Positions 15,962 to 26,048 of a stretch of DNA of 64,000 bases are shown in pieces. Within the stretch, counting starts at the first letter, position 1, and each line of letters opens with the position of its first letter. The notes under the pieces were generated by a model that saw only the letters and a program-made list of their open reading frames with translations, ran no database searches and was not told where the DNA came from. The position numbers were made by a program, and so were the translations under genes. The stretch is from Pedobacter kyonggii (lineage in GTDB: Bacteria > Bacteroidota > Bacteroidia > Sphingobacteriales > Sphingobacteriaceae): positions 186,001-250,000 of the forward strand of contig NZ_SIXF01000006.1 in NCBI RefSeq assembly GCF_004310665.1, written 5' to 3'.

Positions 15962-16780
15962 TTAAGGTTTTGCGTTAAAATAATTACTTAAGAAAACGCT
16001 CTGAAACTTAATCGCATTGGCCCAATAATCCCAGTTGTGTACACCGGGCCTGGCGGTAAAATCGTGAGGAATATTGTTATACAGGAGCTCATCGTGCAAA
16101 CGTACATTCATTTTATAGAAAAAATCTTCAGTACCACATTCAATTGCAATAGCAAGTGATCCTGGCTTAATGCGGTAAATCATATCAATCACACTGTTCT
16201 GTTTCCAACGTTCTGGAAATTCATCCTGTGTTCCCAATCTTTTCGAGATATTCCACCCATTTGGAAAAGGTTTAATATCTACACCACCACTCATACTGCC
16301 TACGGCACCATAAACATCCTGGTGTTTAATGGCCAGGTATAGTGCGCCATGGCCGCCCATACTCAAACCGGTAATGGCCCTGCCCTTTTTTTCGGCTATG
16401 GTTTTATAATGTTCATCAATATAGCTTACCAGCTCTTTAGCCACATAGGTTTCATATTTCCATGCAGGATCTACCGGACTATCGAAATACCAACTGGTTA
16501 CATTACCATCAGGGCACACAATAATAAACTGGTATTGATCGGCCAGATTTTTAATTCCTGGCACTTTTTTGGCCCATTCGGCATAGTTACCACCAGCACC
16601 ATGAAGCAGGTAAACCACGGGGAACGTTTTTCCAGTTTTATAGCTATCGGGTTTAATTACCACTGCTTTAATATTTTTGTTCATCGATTTGCTAAAGGTT
16701 AAAGCGGTATCTACTTCCGCAGCACTTAAAACATGGCTAAACAAAAACAAACAGATGGCTATTAAAAAGCTATTTTTCAT
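15962..16780 (-). CDS. Secreted serine esterase, esterase D/S-formylglutathione hydrolase fold
   Basis: A 272-residue protein with a Sec signal peptide (cut near residue 20, HVLSAAEV). It has the family motifs YLLHGAGGNYAEW at residues 57-69, the nucleophile elbow GLSMGG with Ser140, Asp219 in CGTEDFFY, and His248 in GVHNWDYW. Relatives act as acetyl-xylan, feruloyl or mycolyl-type esterases; with a secretion signal and many glycosidases in this genome, removal of acyl groups from polysaccharide is plausible but unproven. Confidence 0.85.
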   Translation of the reverse strand: MKNSFLIAICLFLFSHVLSAAEVDTALTFSKSMNKNIKAVVIKPDSYKTGKTFPVVYLLHGAGGNYAEWAKKVPGIKNLADQYQFIIVCPDGNVTSWYFDSPVDPAWKYETYVAKELVSYIDEHYKTIAEKKGRAITGLSMGGHGALYLAIKHQDVYGAVGSMSGGVDIKPFPNGWNISKRLGTQDEFPERWKQNSVIDMIYRIKPGSLAIAIECGTEDFFYKMNVRLHDELLYNNIPHDFTARPGVHNWDYWANAIKFQSVFLSNYFNAKP

Positions 16781-16964
16781 GGGGAGTTTTTAATTATTAT
16801 TATAATATGGTGCTAAATTTATAAAATAACTGGATATTGTTTGCTATTTCTTCGAACTGACACCAAAAAATAATAATGTCCTGCTCATCTATTCCTTAAA
16901 CAGCTAAAAAACTTTAAAACAATTTTATTACCTTTTGGTTGTTGAACGGTGAACCCATCTAAAA

Positions 16965-18056
16965 ATGCTTAAAACCTACCCATTTTACATCAAAGCTCCT
17001 GTAATTCTTTTAGGATTAGTAATTACAGTATTTATAATGAGTGTGCTGAGAGATATTCTTGTGCCACTTGCTTTCGCTGCGCTAATTGCGATACTACTTA
17101 ACCCACTTACCAATCGTTTCGAAAGAAAAATGCCTAAAATTGTAAGCATTATGCTTGCTATGATTATCGGTATTGTGGTTGTAATTGCCATACTCTATTT
17201 TCTATCCTCGCAGGTTGCCCACTTTTTCGACGATCTAGAAAGCATTAAACACAAATTATCGCAGCTTTTAGAAGAAATTAGAACCTGGCTACAAACTACC
17301 TTTGGTATCTCCTCGCAAAAACAGATGCAAATGGTTAACGATGCTGCAAATGGAAGTAAAGCCTTAATTGGCCAAACCTTAAGTGGCTTAATGGGCGTGC
17401 TCAGTGTCGTTTTTCTGATCCCTGTTTATACTTTTCTGATCTTGCTGTACAAAACATTGATCCTTAATTTTATTTATGAAGTGTTTTCGGAGGAGAACAA
17501 GCAAAAAGTTGCCGAGATTTTAGGCGAAACGAAAGCAGCAATACAAAGTTATATCATCGGTTTATTGATCGAAACTTCAATTGTTGCGGTAATGAACTCT
17601 GCGGCCTTGCTGATCCTCGGTGTACAAAATGCCATTTTAATTGGTGTTATCGGGGCAATATTGAACCTGCTTCCCTACATCGGCGGCATTATTGCCATAG
17701 CCCTACCTGTATTAATGGCGACTTTAACCATGGATGGTTTTACCACTCAATTATTAATTATAGGTGCTTATGCACTGATCCAGTTTATTGATAACAACAT
17801 CCTTGTACCGCGCATTGTTTCGAGCAAGGTACAGATCAACGCACTTATTTCTATCGTAATTGTATTAATGGGTGCTGCACTTTGGGGTATACCCGGAATG
17901 TTCCTTTCCATTCCATTTATTGCGGTACTGAAAATCATCTTTGATCGGATTGATGGCCTTAAACCCTGGGGAAAATTGCTGGGCGATAATATCCCGACTG
18001 AACACATGGGGCAGGTGAAAAGGTTTAGAAGGAAGAAAAAACTTGCGACAAACTAA
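16965..18056 (+). CDS. AI-2E/PerM family transporter
   Basis: A 363-residue inner-membrane protein with about eight transmembrane helices. It shows the family pattern: two N-terminal hairpins (residues about 12-45 and 57-83), a soluble coiled segment at 85-120 (FFDDLESIKHKLSQLLEEI), then helices with the LPYIGGIIA motif near residue 234 and QFIDNNILVPRIVSSKVQINALI near 268-290. The family was named for autoinducer-2 export, but members also move ions or other solutes. Monocistronic. Start chosen at the only good ATG. Confidence 0.9.
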   Translation: MLKTYPFYIKAPVILLGLVITVFIMSVLRDILVPLAFAALIAILLNPLTNRFERKMPKIVSIMLAMIIGIVVVIAILYFLSSQVAHFFDDLESIKHKLSQLLEEIRTWLQTTFGISSQKQMQMVNDAANGSKALIGQTLSGLMGVLSVVFLIPVYTFLILLYKTLILNFIYEVFSEENKQKVAEILGETKAAIQSYIIGLLIETSIVAVMNSAALLILGVQNAILIGVIGAILNLLPYIGGIIAIALPVLMATLTMDGFTTQLLIIGAYALIQFIDNNILVPRIVSSKVQINALISIVIVLMGAALWGIPGMFLSIPFIAVLKIIFDRIDGLKPWGKLLGDNIPTEHMGQVKRFRRKKKLATN

Positions 18057-18544
18057 ACATCGATATTCTTTTTTTGAAAACGATCGTTCAGCAGCTCTTC
18101 GGGAACAGCAGCCCCGTTATTCGCTATAGCTCCGATGAAGGATCGGAGGCTACCGCTGCTACCGGGTTTAGAAACAAGGGCTGGTGCAATAAATAGCAAT
18201 TTGCCTATTGGCCCTTCTACTTCGTTACCATTAACAGACTTCAATAGAACGATCGTCATCTCCGACCGAAGCACCGCGGAGTGTTCCAAAGGAACTCCTT
18301 CGGAGGAGAGATCTTTAGACTATATTAAAAGATCTCTCCACTACGGAGATGACGATCATTCTAATCGACTCGCCTCTTTTAAATTCTCTTGTAATTCATA
18401 TGGATTTTCATGCCATTAATTACCACTCAGGGTAACAATCCCTTAAAACCATACTCAGGAATAAAATCAATTCTGTTTACGCAATCTTCTTTAAGCCGTC
18501 CGATCAATTGTAAATTTTATTACTTTTGATTTCTTCTAATCAAC
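18057..18544. other. 488-base gap with a large inverted repeat
   Basis: Holds the hairpin element at 18251-18357, then GCCATTAATTACCACTCAGGGTAAC, a word also seen in other gaps. A TACTTTTG box near 18523-18530, about 15 bases before the next ATG, is a fair promoter for the SGNH hydrolase. Two overlapping frames of 78 and 94 codons follow the repeat and were rejected. Confidence 0.5.
18251..18357. repeat. Hairpin element with nested arms
   Basis: Outer arms GATCGTCATCTCC (18251-18263) and GGAGATGACGATC (18345-18357) are perfectly complementary. Inside, GGAGAGATCTTT pairs with AAAGATCTCTCC-like sequence, and GGAGTGTTCCAAAGGAACTCC forms a small hairpin. Related sequence with ATCTCTCC and GAGATGACG lies at 56121-56203. 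Confidence 0.7.
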
Positions 18545-19738
18545 ATGAAACTAACCTCTTTTCTTTGCCTGACATTACTGTTTACGTCACTATTTTCCAA
18601 AAGCTTTGCTCAAAACAAGTTACAATCATCATCGTTCATCACTTTTAATGGTTACAGCCATACCGTAGCAGAAAAATTTGGAAAAAACGAAGCGGTAACC
18701 GTTGCTTTTTTAGGCGGGTCGATTACCAATATGGAAGGCTGGCGTGGATTGGTCAGTAACTATTTAGCCAAAACTTACCTACAAACAAAATTCAGGTTCA
18801 TTAACGCAGGTATTCCATCATTGGGCAGTTTGCCACACGCGTTCCGTCTTCAGCGCGATGTACTCGACAGTGGAAAAATTGACCTCCTGTTTGTAGAATC
18901 GGCTGTTAACGACCATGCCAACAAAACTGCTGAACAAACACAGCGTCGTGCTTTAGAAGGCATCATCAGACATACTTTAAACAAGAACCCGAAAACGGAT
19001 ATCGTAATGATGGCTTTTGCCGATGAAGATAAAAATGATGATTTTAATAAAGGTAAAATCCCAACTGAAGTAAAAGTACACAGCGATTTAGCTGAGTATT
19101 ATCACTTGCCATTTATTAACCTCGCTTTAGAAGTTGACAAACGTATTGCCAATGGTGAATTTACCTGGCCAGCTGATTTTAAAAACCTGCATCCATCAGC
19201 GTTTGGCCAACAACTTTATTTCAATACTATTAAAACTTATCTGGAAGAAAATCAGAAAAATGCCAACAAGAAAGCTTCGGCAGGTCTTCCTAAAATCATT
19301 GATAAATTTGCTTATACCAAAGGACAATATCTTAGCATTAATAGCGCCGAAAACTTAAATACTTTTAGCATTAATAAAAACTGGAAGCCAACTGACGGAC
19401 TGGAAGGAAGACCAGATTTTGTCAACATCCCGGTGCTCGAAAGCAATACCAGGAACAGTACCTTCGATCTGCTTTTTAAAGGCAACACTGTGGGGATTGC
19501 TATTTTATCAGGTCCGGATGCGGGTGCACTTCATTACCGGATAGATGACGGAGAAGAAAAAATGATCGATCTGTATACACAATGGAGTTCAAGCTTGCAT
19601 TTGCCATGGTATCTGCTACTCGGCGATCAACTCGCTAATGGACCGCATAAATTAAGTGTACGGATCAGCGATCAGCACAACTCAAAATCTACAGGTTATG
19701 CCTGCCGCATTGCTTACTTTTTAGTTAATTCAAATTAA
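18545..19738 (+). CDS. Secreted SGNH/GDSL hydrolase
   Basis: A 397-residue protein with a Sec signal peptide (cut near residue 22, SFAQ). The SGNH blocks are GGSIT with Ser59, an INAGIPSLGS segment with Gly, SAVNDH with Asn122, and NLHPSAFGQ with His216. Residues 240-397 form a second beta-rich domain that may bind the substrate. Such two-domain proteins in Bacteroidota usually remove acetyl or other ester groups from glycans. Separate transcription unit. Confidence 0.85.
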   Translation: MKLTSFLCLTLLFTSLFSKSFAQNKLQSSSFITFNGYSHTVAEKFGKNEAVTVAFLGGSITNMEGWRGLVSNYLAKTYLQTKFRFINAGIPSLGSLPHAFRLQRDVLDSGKIDLLFVESAVNDHANKTAEQTQRRALEGIIRHTLNKNPKTDIVMMAFADEDKNDDFNKGKIPTEVKVHSDLAEYYHLPFINLALEVDKRIANGEFTWPADFKNLHPSAFGQQLYFNTIKTYLEENQKNANKKASAGLPKIIDKFAYTKGQYLSINSAENLNTFSINKNWKPTDGLEGRPDFVNIPVLESNTRNSTFDLLFKGNTVGIAILSGPDAGALHYRIDDGEEKMIDLYTQWSSSLHLPWYLLLGDQLANGPHKLSVRISDQHNSKSTGYACRIAYFLVNSN

Positions 19739-19891
19739 TCGTCTCTTATTGGTCTGGATTTGCCATACAGATCTAATTAACAGCAGGCTTTTGCAAGCTG
19801 TATAAATTAATATATATTTGATACTTAATCGTTTTAGTTTGATCATAATCAAACAACATCAATATTCATTTGCTTATATAAACCCCCTTCC

Positions 19892-20410
19892 ATGAAAAAC
19901 ATTAAAATAATTATCCCTGCACTTTTAGTATTGTTTTCTGCCTGCAGTGAGGCCACCAGAAACACCACAAATAGTAAAAGCGAAAGCATGCCTCAAACTA
20001 CTGCCAATAAAACCGATTCGCTTGAGGTTAAAATGAAAATAAATGGCAATGTAGCTACCGGCGACCCACTATTGCTAAGGTTTGTAGTGTACAACAATAC
20101 CGATAGTATAAAAACTTTCTGTATCTGGCATACACCTTTCGAGCCTTTAATGAGCAGTTATTTAAGCATTACCAACGAAAAAGGAGAAGAAGCACAGTAC
20201 AAAGGCGCAATGGCCAAAAGAGTAATGCCACCGCCTGCGTCGAGTTATTCGAAGGTAAACCCAGGTGATAGCCTGGTTGCAAATGCCGATTTACTTAAAG
20301 CCTACGACCTGAAAAAAGGATCGAGCTATAAAGCAGTTTACACAGGCGGAAATATGAGCGGCTTAGTATCCAAAGACACCGTTACCTTTATTTATACGGA
20401 ACTGCACTAG
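19892..20410 (+). CDS. Lipoprotein of unknown function, beta-sandwich
   Basis: A 172-residue protein with a lipobox FSAC (Cys18), then a Ser/Thr/Asn-rich linker to about residue 45. The remaining 125 residues read as a single beta-sandwich (LEVKMKINGNVATGDPLLLRFVVYNNTD, later VNPGDSLVANADL and SYKAVYTGG). This resembles intracellular-proteinase-inhibitor-like or protease-associated beta domains, but not closely enough to name it. Monocistronic, with a good terminator 74 bases downstream. Confidence 0.7.
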   Translation: MKNIKIIIPALLVLFSACSEATRNTTNSKSESMPQTTANKTDSLEVKMKINGNVATGDPLLLRFVVYNNTDSIKTFCIWHTPFEPLMSSYLSITNEKGEEAQYKGAMAKRVMPPPASSYSKVNPGDSLVANADLLKAYDLKKGSSYKAVYTGGNMSGLVSKDTVTFIYTELH

Positions 20411-20483
20411 CATTCAATTCCGGATTAAAGAACAAAAATATTCGATAATTTTTAGTGATTTAGGCTTAGTTGATTGTATGGAG

Positions 20484-20528
20484 ATGCACACAGGTATTTA
20501 AATTAATTACCTGTGTGCATTCTTTTTA
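20484..20528 (+). terminator. Terminator after the lipoprotein gene
   Basis: A perfect 13-bp stem (ATGCACACAGGTA against TACCTGTGTGCAT), 11-base loop and a TCTTTTT tail. The GCACACAG word recurs in the hairpin at 39506-39537. Confidence 0.75.
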
Positions 20529-20669
20529 TCTATGGTTAACCATTTCTCTAATTGTAAAGCTTAGCTAAGCAATACAATAGTGGCATATTACCCCTTAATT
20601 TGTCGCATTTACTCTTTCCGAGTTGTTAAAGTTCCTATAACTTTATTAAAAAATTAAACACCTTAGAAC

Positions 20670-21089
20670 ATGGAAAATAAAACATCAATCACCGTAGAAA
20701 CGACAGTAAATGCACCCGTAGAAAAAGTTTGGGAATTTTGGAATAATCCGGATCACATTACTAAATGGGCTTTTGCTTCACCAGATTGGCATACCCCTTA
20801 TTCAGAAAACGATTTAAAAGTTGGCGGTAAATTTAAAAGCACTATGGCGGCAAAAGATGGCAGCATGAGTTTTGATTTCGGCGGAACCTATACCACGGTT
20901 GATCAGCATAAAAAAATCGAATATACCATGGAAGATGGCAGAACGGTAAGCATTGTTTTTGATACACTGAGCGAACAAACCAGGATAACCGAAACTTTCG
21001 ATGCCGAATCTACCAATCCGATTGAAATGCAACGTGGTGGCTGGCAGGCCATTCTGGATAATTTTAAAAGTTATACTGAGGAATCATAA
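20670..21089 (+). CDS. SRPBCC/AHSA1 domain protein
   Basis: A 139-residue cytosolic protein with the START-like helix-grip fold: N-terminal strand ITVETTVNAPVEKVWEFWNNPDHITKW, central strands, and a C-terminal helix after RGGWQAILDNFKSY. The DFGGTY and TRITETFDAE segments are usual for the AHSA1 (activator of Hsp90 ATPase homologue 1-like) group. Such proteins bind hydrophobic ligands; the ligand is unknown. Confidence 0.85.
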   Translation: MENKTSITVETTVNAPVEKVWEFWNNPDHITKWAFASPDWHTPYSENDLKVGGKFKSTMAAKDGSMSFDFGGTYTTVDQHKKIEYTMEDGRTVSIVFDTLSEQTRITETFDAESTNPIEMQRGGWQAILDNFKSYTEES

Positions 21090-21104
21090 TACCTTATTAT
21101 AAAC

Positions 21105-21200
21105 AGGCTGTATCATATTTGAAATTCCATCCGTCCTTCGACAGACTCTCCGTAGGAGTCCTTTGGACAGGATGACAATTTAACTGTTATGATACAGCCT
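21105..21200. repeat. Hairpin element with AGGCTGTATCAT arms
   Basis: Arms AGGCTGTATCAT (21105-21116) and ATGATACAGCCT (21189-21200) are perfectly complementary and close a 96-base element. Inside is TCCTTCGACAGACTCTCCGTAGGAGTCCTTTGGACAGGATGAC-like text split over several small hairpins. An element of the same design with different arms is at 51743-51915. It could serve as terminator for the AHSA1-type gene. Confidence 0.7.
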
Positions 21201-21344
21201 CTTCTTATTTTTAGCAGCAGAAACTGTCCCTTTTTACTCCTTAAGTAACAATTCGATTATTATTTGATTCGCATAATTTTTGATTTGAACCGAATACTTT
21301 GATATAACGATCATCATTTACATTTGCCGTGTAAATTATACACT

Positions 21345-22736
21345 ATGTCTCGTATATCTTTATTTTATTTTTCGTTATTATTCTTTATCAGTTTATCCAT
21401 CGGCATAAATGCACAAACACTTAGCCTTAAGCAAGCTGTTAATACTGCATTAAGCAATTATGGCACCATTAAGGCTAAAGATAATTATGCCAATGCATCA
21501 AAATCATCAATTCAACAGGCCAAAAGAGAATATCTACCAAACTTCAGTTTAAGTGCCCAACAGGATTATGGCACCATTAATGGCCAAAACGGACCGCAAT
21601 ATGGACTTGGTGGTTTGGGAACGGCCTCATCTGGTCCTGCTCTAGACCAACAAAACTGGAATGCTGCATTTGGCGGACTCTATCTGGCCAATGTAAACTG
21701 GGATTTCTTCACTTTTGGAAAAATCAGAGAACGCATTAAAATTGCCGATGCTGCATACCAAAGAGACAAAAATGACCTGGAACAGGAAAAATTCCAGCAA
21801 GAAATCCGTGTTTCTGCGGCCTATTTAAATCTGCTGGCTGCACAAAGGTTAAGCAAATCGCAACAGAAAAATCTCGATCGCGCTGTTACCTTTAAAAATA
21901 CTGCCATCATCAGGGCTAAAAATGGTTTAATTGCAGGAGTCGATTCTTCTTTTGCAAAAGCCGAAGTTTCCAATGCCAAAATCGCTTTAACAAAAGCTAA
22001 AGATTTAGAGCAGGAACAGGCCAACCGTTTGGGTGTGTTAATGGGATTAACCGCAACCTCATACGAGTTAGATACCGCTTCAATTACGCGTATCCCTGGC
22101 AACCTGCTGGAAGATACATTAATCAAAAGCTCACATCCACTATTAAAGTTTTACCAAAACCGTGTTGATGTTAGCCAGCAACAGGTTAATTATTTTAAAA
22201 AATTATACTACCCTACGCTTAGTTTATTCGGTGTAATGCAGGGCCGTGGTTCGGGTTTTGGTCCAGGTTATGCCTTAGATCAGGCTGCTTATTCTACCAG
22301 TTATACCGATGGTATAAACCCTACCCGCGGAAACTATTTGATTGGCATAGGAATGACCTGGAACCTATCAACCTTACTTAAAAACCGCCCGCAGGTACGT
22401 GCACAAGAATACATAAGTCAGGGTTTAAAAGAAGAATATAATCTGGTTGATCAGCAACTTAAAGCACAATTGGCACTTGCAGAAACTAAACTGACCAACG
22501 CTTTGGCCAATTACAGAGAAGCGCCTATCCAGGTGAAAGCAGCATCTGATGCTTATCTGCAGAAAAATACGCTTTACAAAAACGGGCTCACCACGTTGGT
22601 AGATCTTACACAGGCCCTGTTTACCTTAAACCGGGCCGAAACCGATCGGGATATTGCCTTTACCAATGTTTGGCAGGCCTTATTGCTAAAATCGGCAGCA
22701 CTCGGCAATTACGACATATTTATCAACGAATTTTAA
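21345..22736 (+). CDS. TolC-family outer-membrane efflux protein
   Basis: A 463-residue outer-membrane factor, first gene of a tripartite efflux operon. From ATG 21345 there is a Sec signal peptide (cut near INAQ, residue 24); the in-frame TTG seven codons upstream was not used. Two TolC repeats are visible, each starting with long helices (LSLKQAVNTALSNYGTIKAK near residue 27 and the region around 260-290), with helical heptad-like stretches AAYLNLLAAQRLSKSQQKNL and TLVDLTQALFTLNRAETD. It forms a trimeric channel that takes substrates from the RND pump. 13 bases separate it from the next gene. Confidence 0.9.
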   Translation: MSRISLFYFSLLFFISLSIGINAQTLSLKQAVNTALSNYGTIKAKDNYANASKSSIQQAKREYLPNFSLSAQQDYGTINGQNGPQYGLGGLGTASSGPALDQQNWNAAFGGLYLANVNWDFFTFGKIRERIKIADAAYQRDKNDLEQEKFQQEIRVSAAYLNLLAAQRLSKSQQKNLDRAVTFKNTAIIRAKNGLIAGVDSSFAKAEVSNAKIALTKAKDLEQEQANRLGVLMGLTATSYELDTASITRIPGNLLEDTLIKSSHPLLKFYQNRVDVSQQQVNYFKKLYYPTLSLFGVMQGRGSGFGPGYALDQAAYSTSYTDGINPTRGNYLIGIGMTWNLSTLLKNRPQVRAQEYISQGLKEEYNLVDQQLKAQLALAETKLTNALANYREAPIQVKAASDAYLQKNTLYKNGLTTLVDLTQALFTLNRAETDRDIAFTNVWQALLLKSAALGNYDIFINEF

Positions 22737-22749
22737 TCTGGCTATATTA

Positions 22750-25700
22750 ATGAATTTAATACGTTTCGCACTCCGCAAACCCATATCCATCTTAGTTTTG
22801 GTGGCTGGATTGTTCTTTTTCGGTATTGGGGCCATCAATCAGATCAAGGTTGATATCCTTCCGCAGATGAATCTTCCGGTAATTTATATTGCCCACCCTT
22901 TTGGCGGATATACCCCTGATCAAATGGAGGCTTATTTTGGCAAACAATATGTTAACATCCTGCTTTTTGCAAACGGTATTAAAAGTATCGAAACCAAAAA
23001 TACGCAGGGTTTAATGTTAATGAAGCTAACCTATTACGAGGGTACCAACATGGCCCAGGCAGCTGCAGAGCTAAGTGCGCTATCTACGAGGGCACAAGCT
23101 ATTTTCCCGCCAGGTTCGCAACCACCATTCGTGATCCGTTTTGATGCTTCATCGCTTCCCGTTGGACAATTGGTATTAAGCAGCCCTACCCGCACCAACA
23201 ACGAATTGCAAGATCTGGCCAATACATATGTGCGCCCTAGTTTTTCAGCTATACCAGGTTTACTCTCTCCTGCCCCTTTTGGTGGTAGTCCAAGAACAAT
23301 AGAAATAAATGTGAATCCGTCACTTTTGCGTTCACATAACCTGACGGTAGACCAAGTGGTTGAAGCCATTAGGCTAAATAACCAGACCGCGCCTTCAGGA
23401 AATGTTAGGATTGGTGATAAAAACTATATTACACCAACCAATTATACCATTAAAAAGGTTAAAGATTTTGAAAACATTCCCTTATTTAAAGGCAGTGTAC
23501 AAAATTTGCAGCTCCGCGATGTAGCAACCGTTAAAGATGGAGCCGATTTAGTAGCAGGTTATGCCTTAATCAACGGCAAACGCTCGGTGTATTTAAGTAT
23601 CGCTAAATCTGGAGATGCCTCCACCTGGGATGTGGTTAAAAACTTAAAGAAAAACCTACCGAACATCCAAAATACCTTACCCGAAGATGTTAAGCTTTCT
23701 TATGAGTTCGACCAGTCTGTTTATGTAATCAACGCTGTAAAAAGTCTGATCAGTGAGGGGGCAATCGGTGCGATATTAACAGGTTTAATGGTTTTACTTT
23801 TCTTGGGCGATAAACGTGCGGCATTGATTGTAATCCTCACCATTCCAACATCTATTATTGCTGGTGTTTTATTTCTAAAGTTATTCGGACAAACGATCAA
23901 CATCATGACCCTGAGCGGATTGGCCTTAGCAATTGGTATTCTGGTAGATGAATCGACGGTAACGATAGAAAACATCCACCAGCATTTTGATATGGGCAAA
24001 CCCAAGGCCCTGGCCATTTGGGATGCCTGTAAGGAAATTGCATTCCCGAAACTGTTAATCCTGTTTTGTATCCTTGCTGTATTTGCACCCGCCTTTACCA
24101 TGACAGGGATTCCAGGAGCATTATTCTTACCCTTGGCATTGGCAATCGGCTTTTCGATGGTGGTTTCATTCCTGTTATCTCAAACTTTCGTACCCATTAT
24201 GGCCAACTGGCTAATGATTGCACACCCTAAAAAAGGCAGTGAACATCACCCGGGCGTTACACAGGATGAAGCTGATTTTGCAGCAACAGGCATTACACTC
24301 GAATCAGAAAAAGATACCTTGAACCAAAAAAGAGTACTGGTTGAGCGAGAAGATTTTAGTGGCAATGGCAAAATTGGTTTCTTTGATAGGTTCCGGAACC
24401 GTTTTATGCGTTTCCTTGACCGGATACTGCCTTATCGAAAATCTGTTGTTTTAGTTTATTTGGTGGTAATTATCGGTTTAGCAGCCCTCTTGTTGGCTAA
24501 TATTGGTCGCGATGTTTTGCCAAGAGTTAACTCAAGTCAGTTTCAGTTGCGTTTACGTGCACCTGATGGAACACGTTTAGAACGTACCGAAGAAAAAGCA
24601 AATGTGGTTTTGGCTGAGCTCAAAAAAATGGTCGGCGAAGAACATATGGGTATGTCATCCGTTTATGTTGGTCAACACCCTGCCCAGTTTTCGGTAAACC
24701 CCATCTACCAGTTTATGGCAGGGCCGCACGAAGCTGTTTTTCAGGTAAGTTTAAAAGACTTTGAGGAAGATATGGACGATTTTAAAGATCAGTTCAGGGA
24801 GAAAATAAAAAAAGTCCTGCCTGATGTTAAACTTTCTTTCGAGCCGATTGAGCTAACGGATAAGGTATTGAGCCAAGGCTCTCCTACCCCTGTTGAAGTG
24901 CGTATTGCAGGAAAAAACAAAAAGCTGAATGAAAAGTATGCCAATAAAATCCTCGCAGAACTGAAGGAAATACCTTACATGCGTGATGTTCAGCTAGCAC
25001 AGCCCATTAAATATCCATCATTAAATATTGATATCGACAGAACACGTGCAGCACAGATCGGGGTAGATATGGCCGATATTTCGAGATCGTTAATTGCCTC
25101 AACTTCATCATCACGTTACACGGACAAAAATATCTGGTTAGATGAAAAAGCGGCTTTGCCTTATAGTGTTCAAGTTCAGGTACCGCTTAACCAAATGACC
25201 AGTAAAGATGATATTGGAGAAATTCCGCTATTAAAAAATTCGGCACGACCAGTTTTGAGTGATGTGGCAAAAATTACTCCTGATACCACGGCAGGCGAAA
25301 ACGATAACATTGGTGCTATGCCTTTCCTATCGGTAACGGCAAACCTTTACCATATGGATCTTGGTGCAGCATCAAAAGATGTAGAAAAAGCCATTGCAGC
25401 CGTTGGCGAACTGCCAAGGGGATTAAATGTTACCGCCATCGGTTTAAGTAAAGTGTTAACAGATACTTTAGACAGTTTACAATCGGGTTTATTTGTGGCC
25501 ATTGTGGTCATTTTCCTGATGCTGGCAGCTAATTTCCAATCCTTTAAAGTTCCATTGGTTATCTTAGCTACTGTACCAGCAGTTATTTTAGGTTCACTAT
25601 TGTTATTAACCATTACCGGATCAACCTTAAACCTGCAATCGTATATGGGGATTATCATGTCAGTTGGAGTATCTATCGCCAATGCGGTATTGCTTATCAC

Positions 25701-26034
25701 CAATGCAGAGCAACTAAGAAAGCACAATGGCAATGCACTCGAATCGGCACGCGAAGCCGCAGCATTACGTTTACGCCCAATTATCATGACGAGTATTGCG
25801 ATGATTGCGGGTATGTTGCCAATGGCCATCGGTCATGGCGAAGGTGGTGGAGCGGTTTCGCCACTAGGCAGAGCAGTTATTGGTGGTTTATTGGCCTCAA
25901 CATTCGCTGTACTCATTATATTGCCACTGGTATTTGCATGGGTACAGGGAGAACAGACTACCGATTCGATGTCGCTTGATCCGGAAGACGAAGAAAGCAT
26001 CCATTACATTAAAGGTTTAGAAGAAAACGAATAA
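22750..26034 (+). CDS. RND-family efflux pump inner-membrane subunit
   Basis: A 1094-residue pump of the AcrB/HAE-type resistance-nodulation-division family. It has the expected duplicated layout: helix 1 (residues 12-30), a large periplasmic loop, helices 2-6 from about 335, a central loop at about 500-570 that is longer than usual and charged, then helix 7, the second loop and helices 8-12 ending near 1070. The proton-relay site in helix 4 reads LVDES, with Asp400 and Glu401 where AcrB has two Asp. Substrate unknown. Gene order is TolC, RND, membrane-fusion protein. Confidence 0.92.
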   Translation: MNLIRFALRKPISILVLVAGLFFFGIGAINQIKVDILPQMNLPVIYIAHPFGGYTPDQMEAYFGKQYVNILLFANGIKSIETKNTQGLMLMKLTYYEGTNMAQAAAELSALSTRAQAIFPPGSQPPFVIRFDASSLPVGQLVLSSPTRTNNELQDLANTYVRPSFSAIPGLLSPAPFGGSPRTIEINVNPSLLRSHNLTVDQVVEAIRLNNQTAPSGNVRIGDKNYITPTNYTIKKVKDFENIPLFKGSVQNLQLRDVATVKDGADLVAGYALINGKRSVYLSIAKSGDASTWDVVKNLKKNLPNIQNTLPEDVKLSYEFDQSVYVINAVKSLISEGAIGAILTGLMVLLFLGDKRAALIVILTIPTSIIAGVLFLKLFGQTINIMTLSGLALAIGILVDESTVTIENIHQHFDMGKPKALAIWDACKEIAFPKLLILFCILAVFAPAFTMTGIPGALFLPLALAIGFSMVVSFLLSQTFVPIMANWLMIAHPKKGSEHHPGVTQDEADFAATGITLESEKDTLNQKRVLVEREDFSGNGKIGFFDRFRNRFMRFLDRILPYRKSVVLVYLVVIIGLAALLLANIGRDVLPRVNSSQFQLRLRAPDGTRLERTEEKANVVLAELKKMVGEEHMGMSSVYVGQHPAQFSVNPIYQFMAGPHEAVFQVSLKDFEEDMDDFKDQFREKIKKVLPDVKLSFEPIELTDKVLSQGSPTPVEVRIAGKNKKLNEKYANKILAELKEIPYMRDVQLAQPIKYPSLNIDIDRTRAAQIGVDMADISRSLIASTSSSRYTDKNIWLDEKAALPYSVQVQVPLNQMTSKDDIGEIPLLKNSARPVLSDVAKITPDTTAGENDNIGAMPFLSVTANLYHMDLGAASKDVEKAIAAVGELPRGLNVTAIGLSKVLTDTLDSLQSGLFVAIVVIFLMLAANFQSFKVPLVILATVPAVILGSLLLLTITGSTLNLQSYMGIIMSVGVSIANAVLLITNAEQLRKHNGNALESAREAAALRLRPIIMTSIAMIAGMLPMAIGHGEGGGAVSPLGRAVIGGLLASTFAVLIILPLVFAWVQGEQTTDSMSLDPEDEESIHYIKGLEENE

Positions 26035-26048
26035 AATCATTATCATAA

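Noticed and set aside
18053-18419. Two overlapping frames of 78 and 94 codons, one per strand
   Set aside because: They lie over the hairpin element at 18251-18357 and reflect its inverted-repeat structure; no start signal or composition supports either.
23721-24101. A 126-codon minus-strand frame in the RND pump gene
   Set aside because: Antisense shadow of a conserved transporter; the same applies to other frames opposite long genes such as 25347-25829 and 57900-58181.
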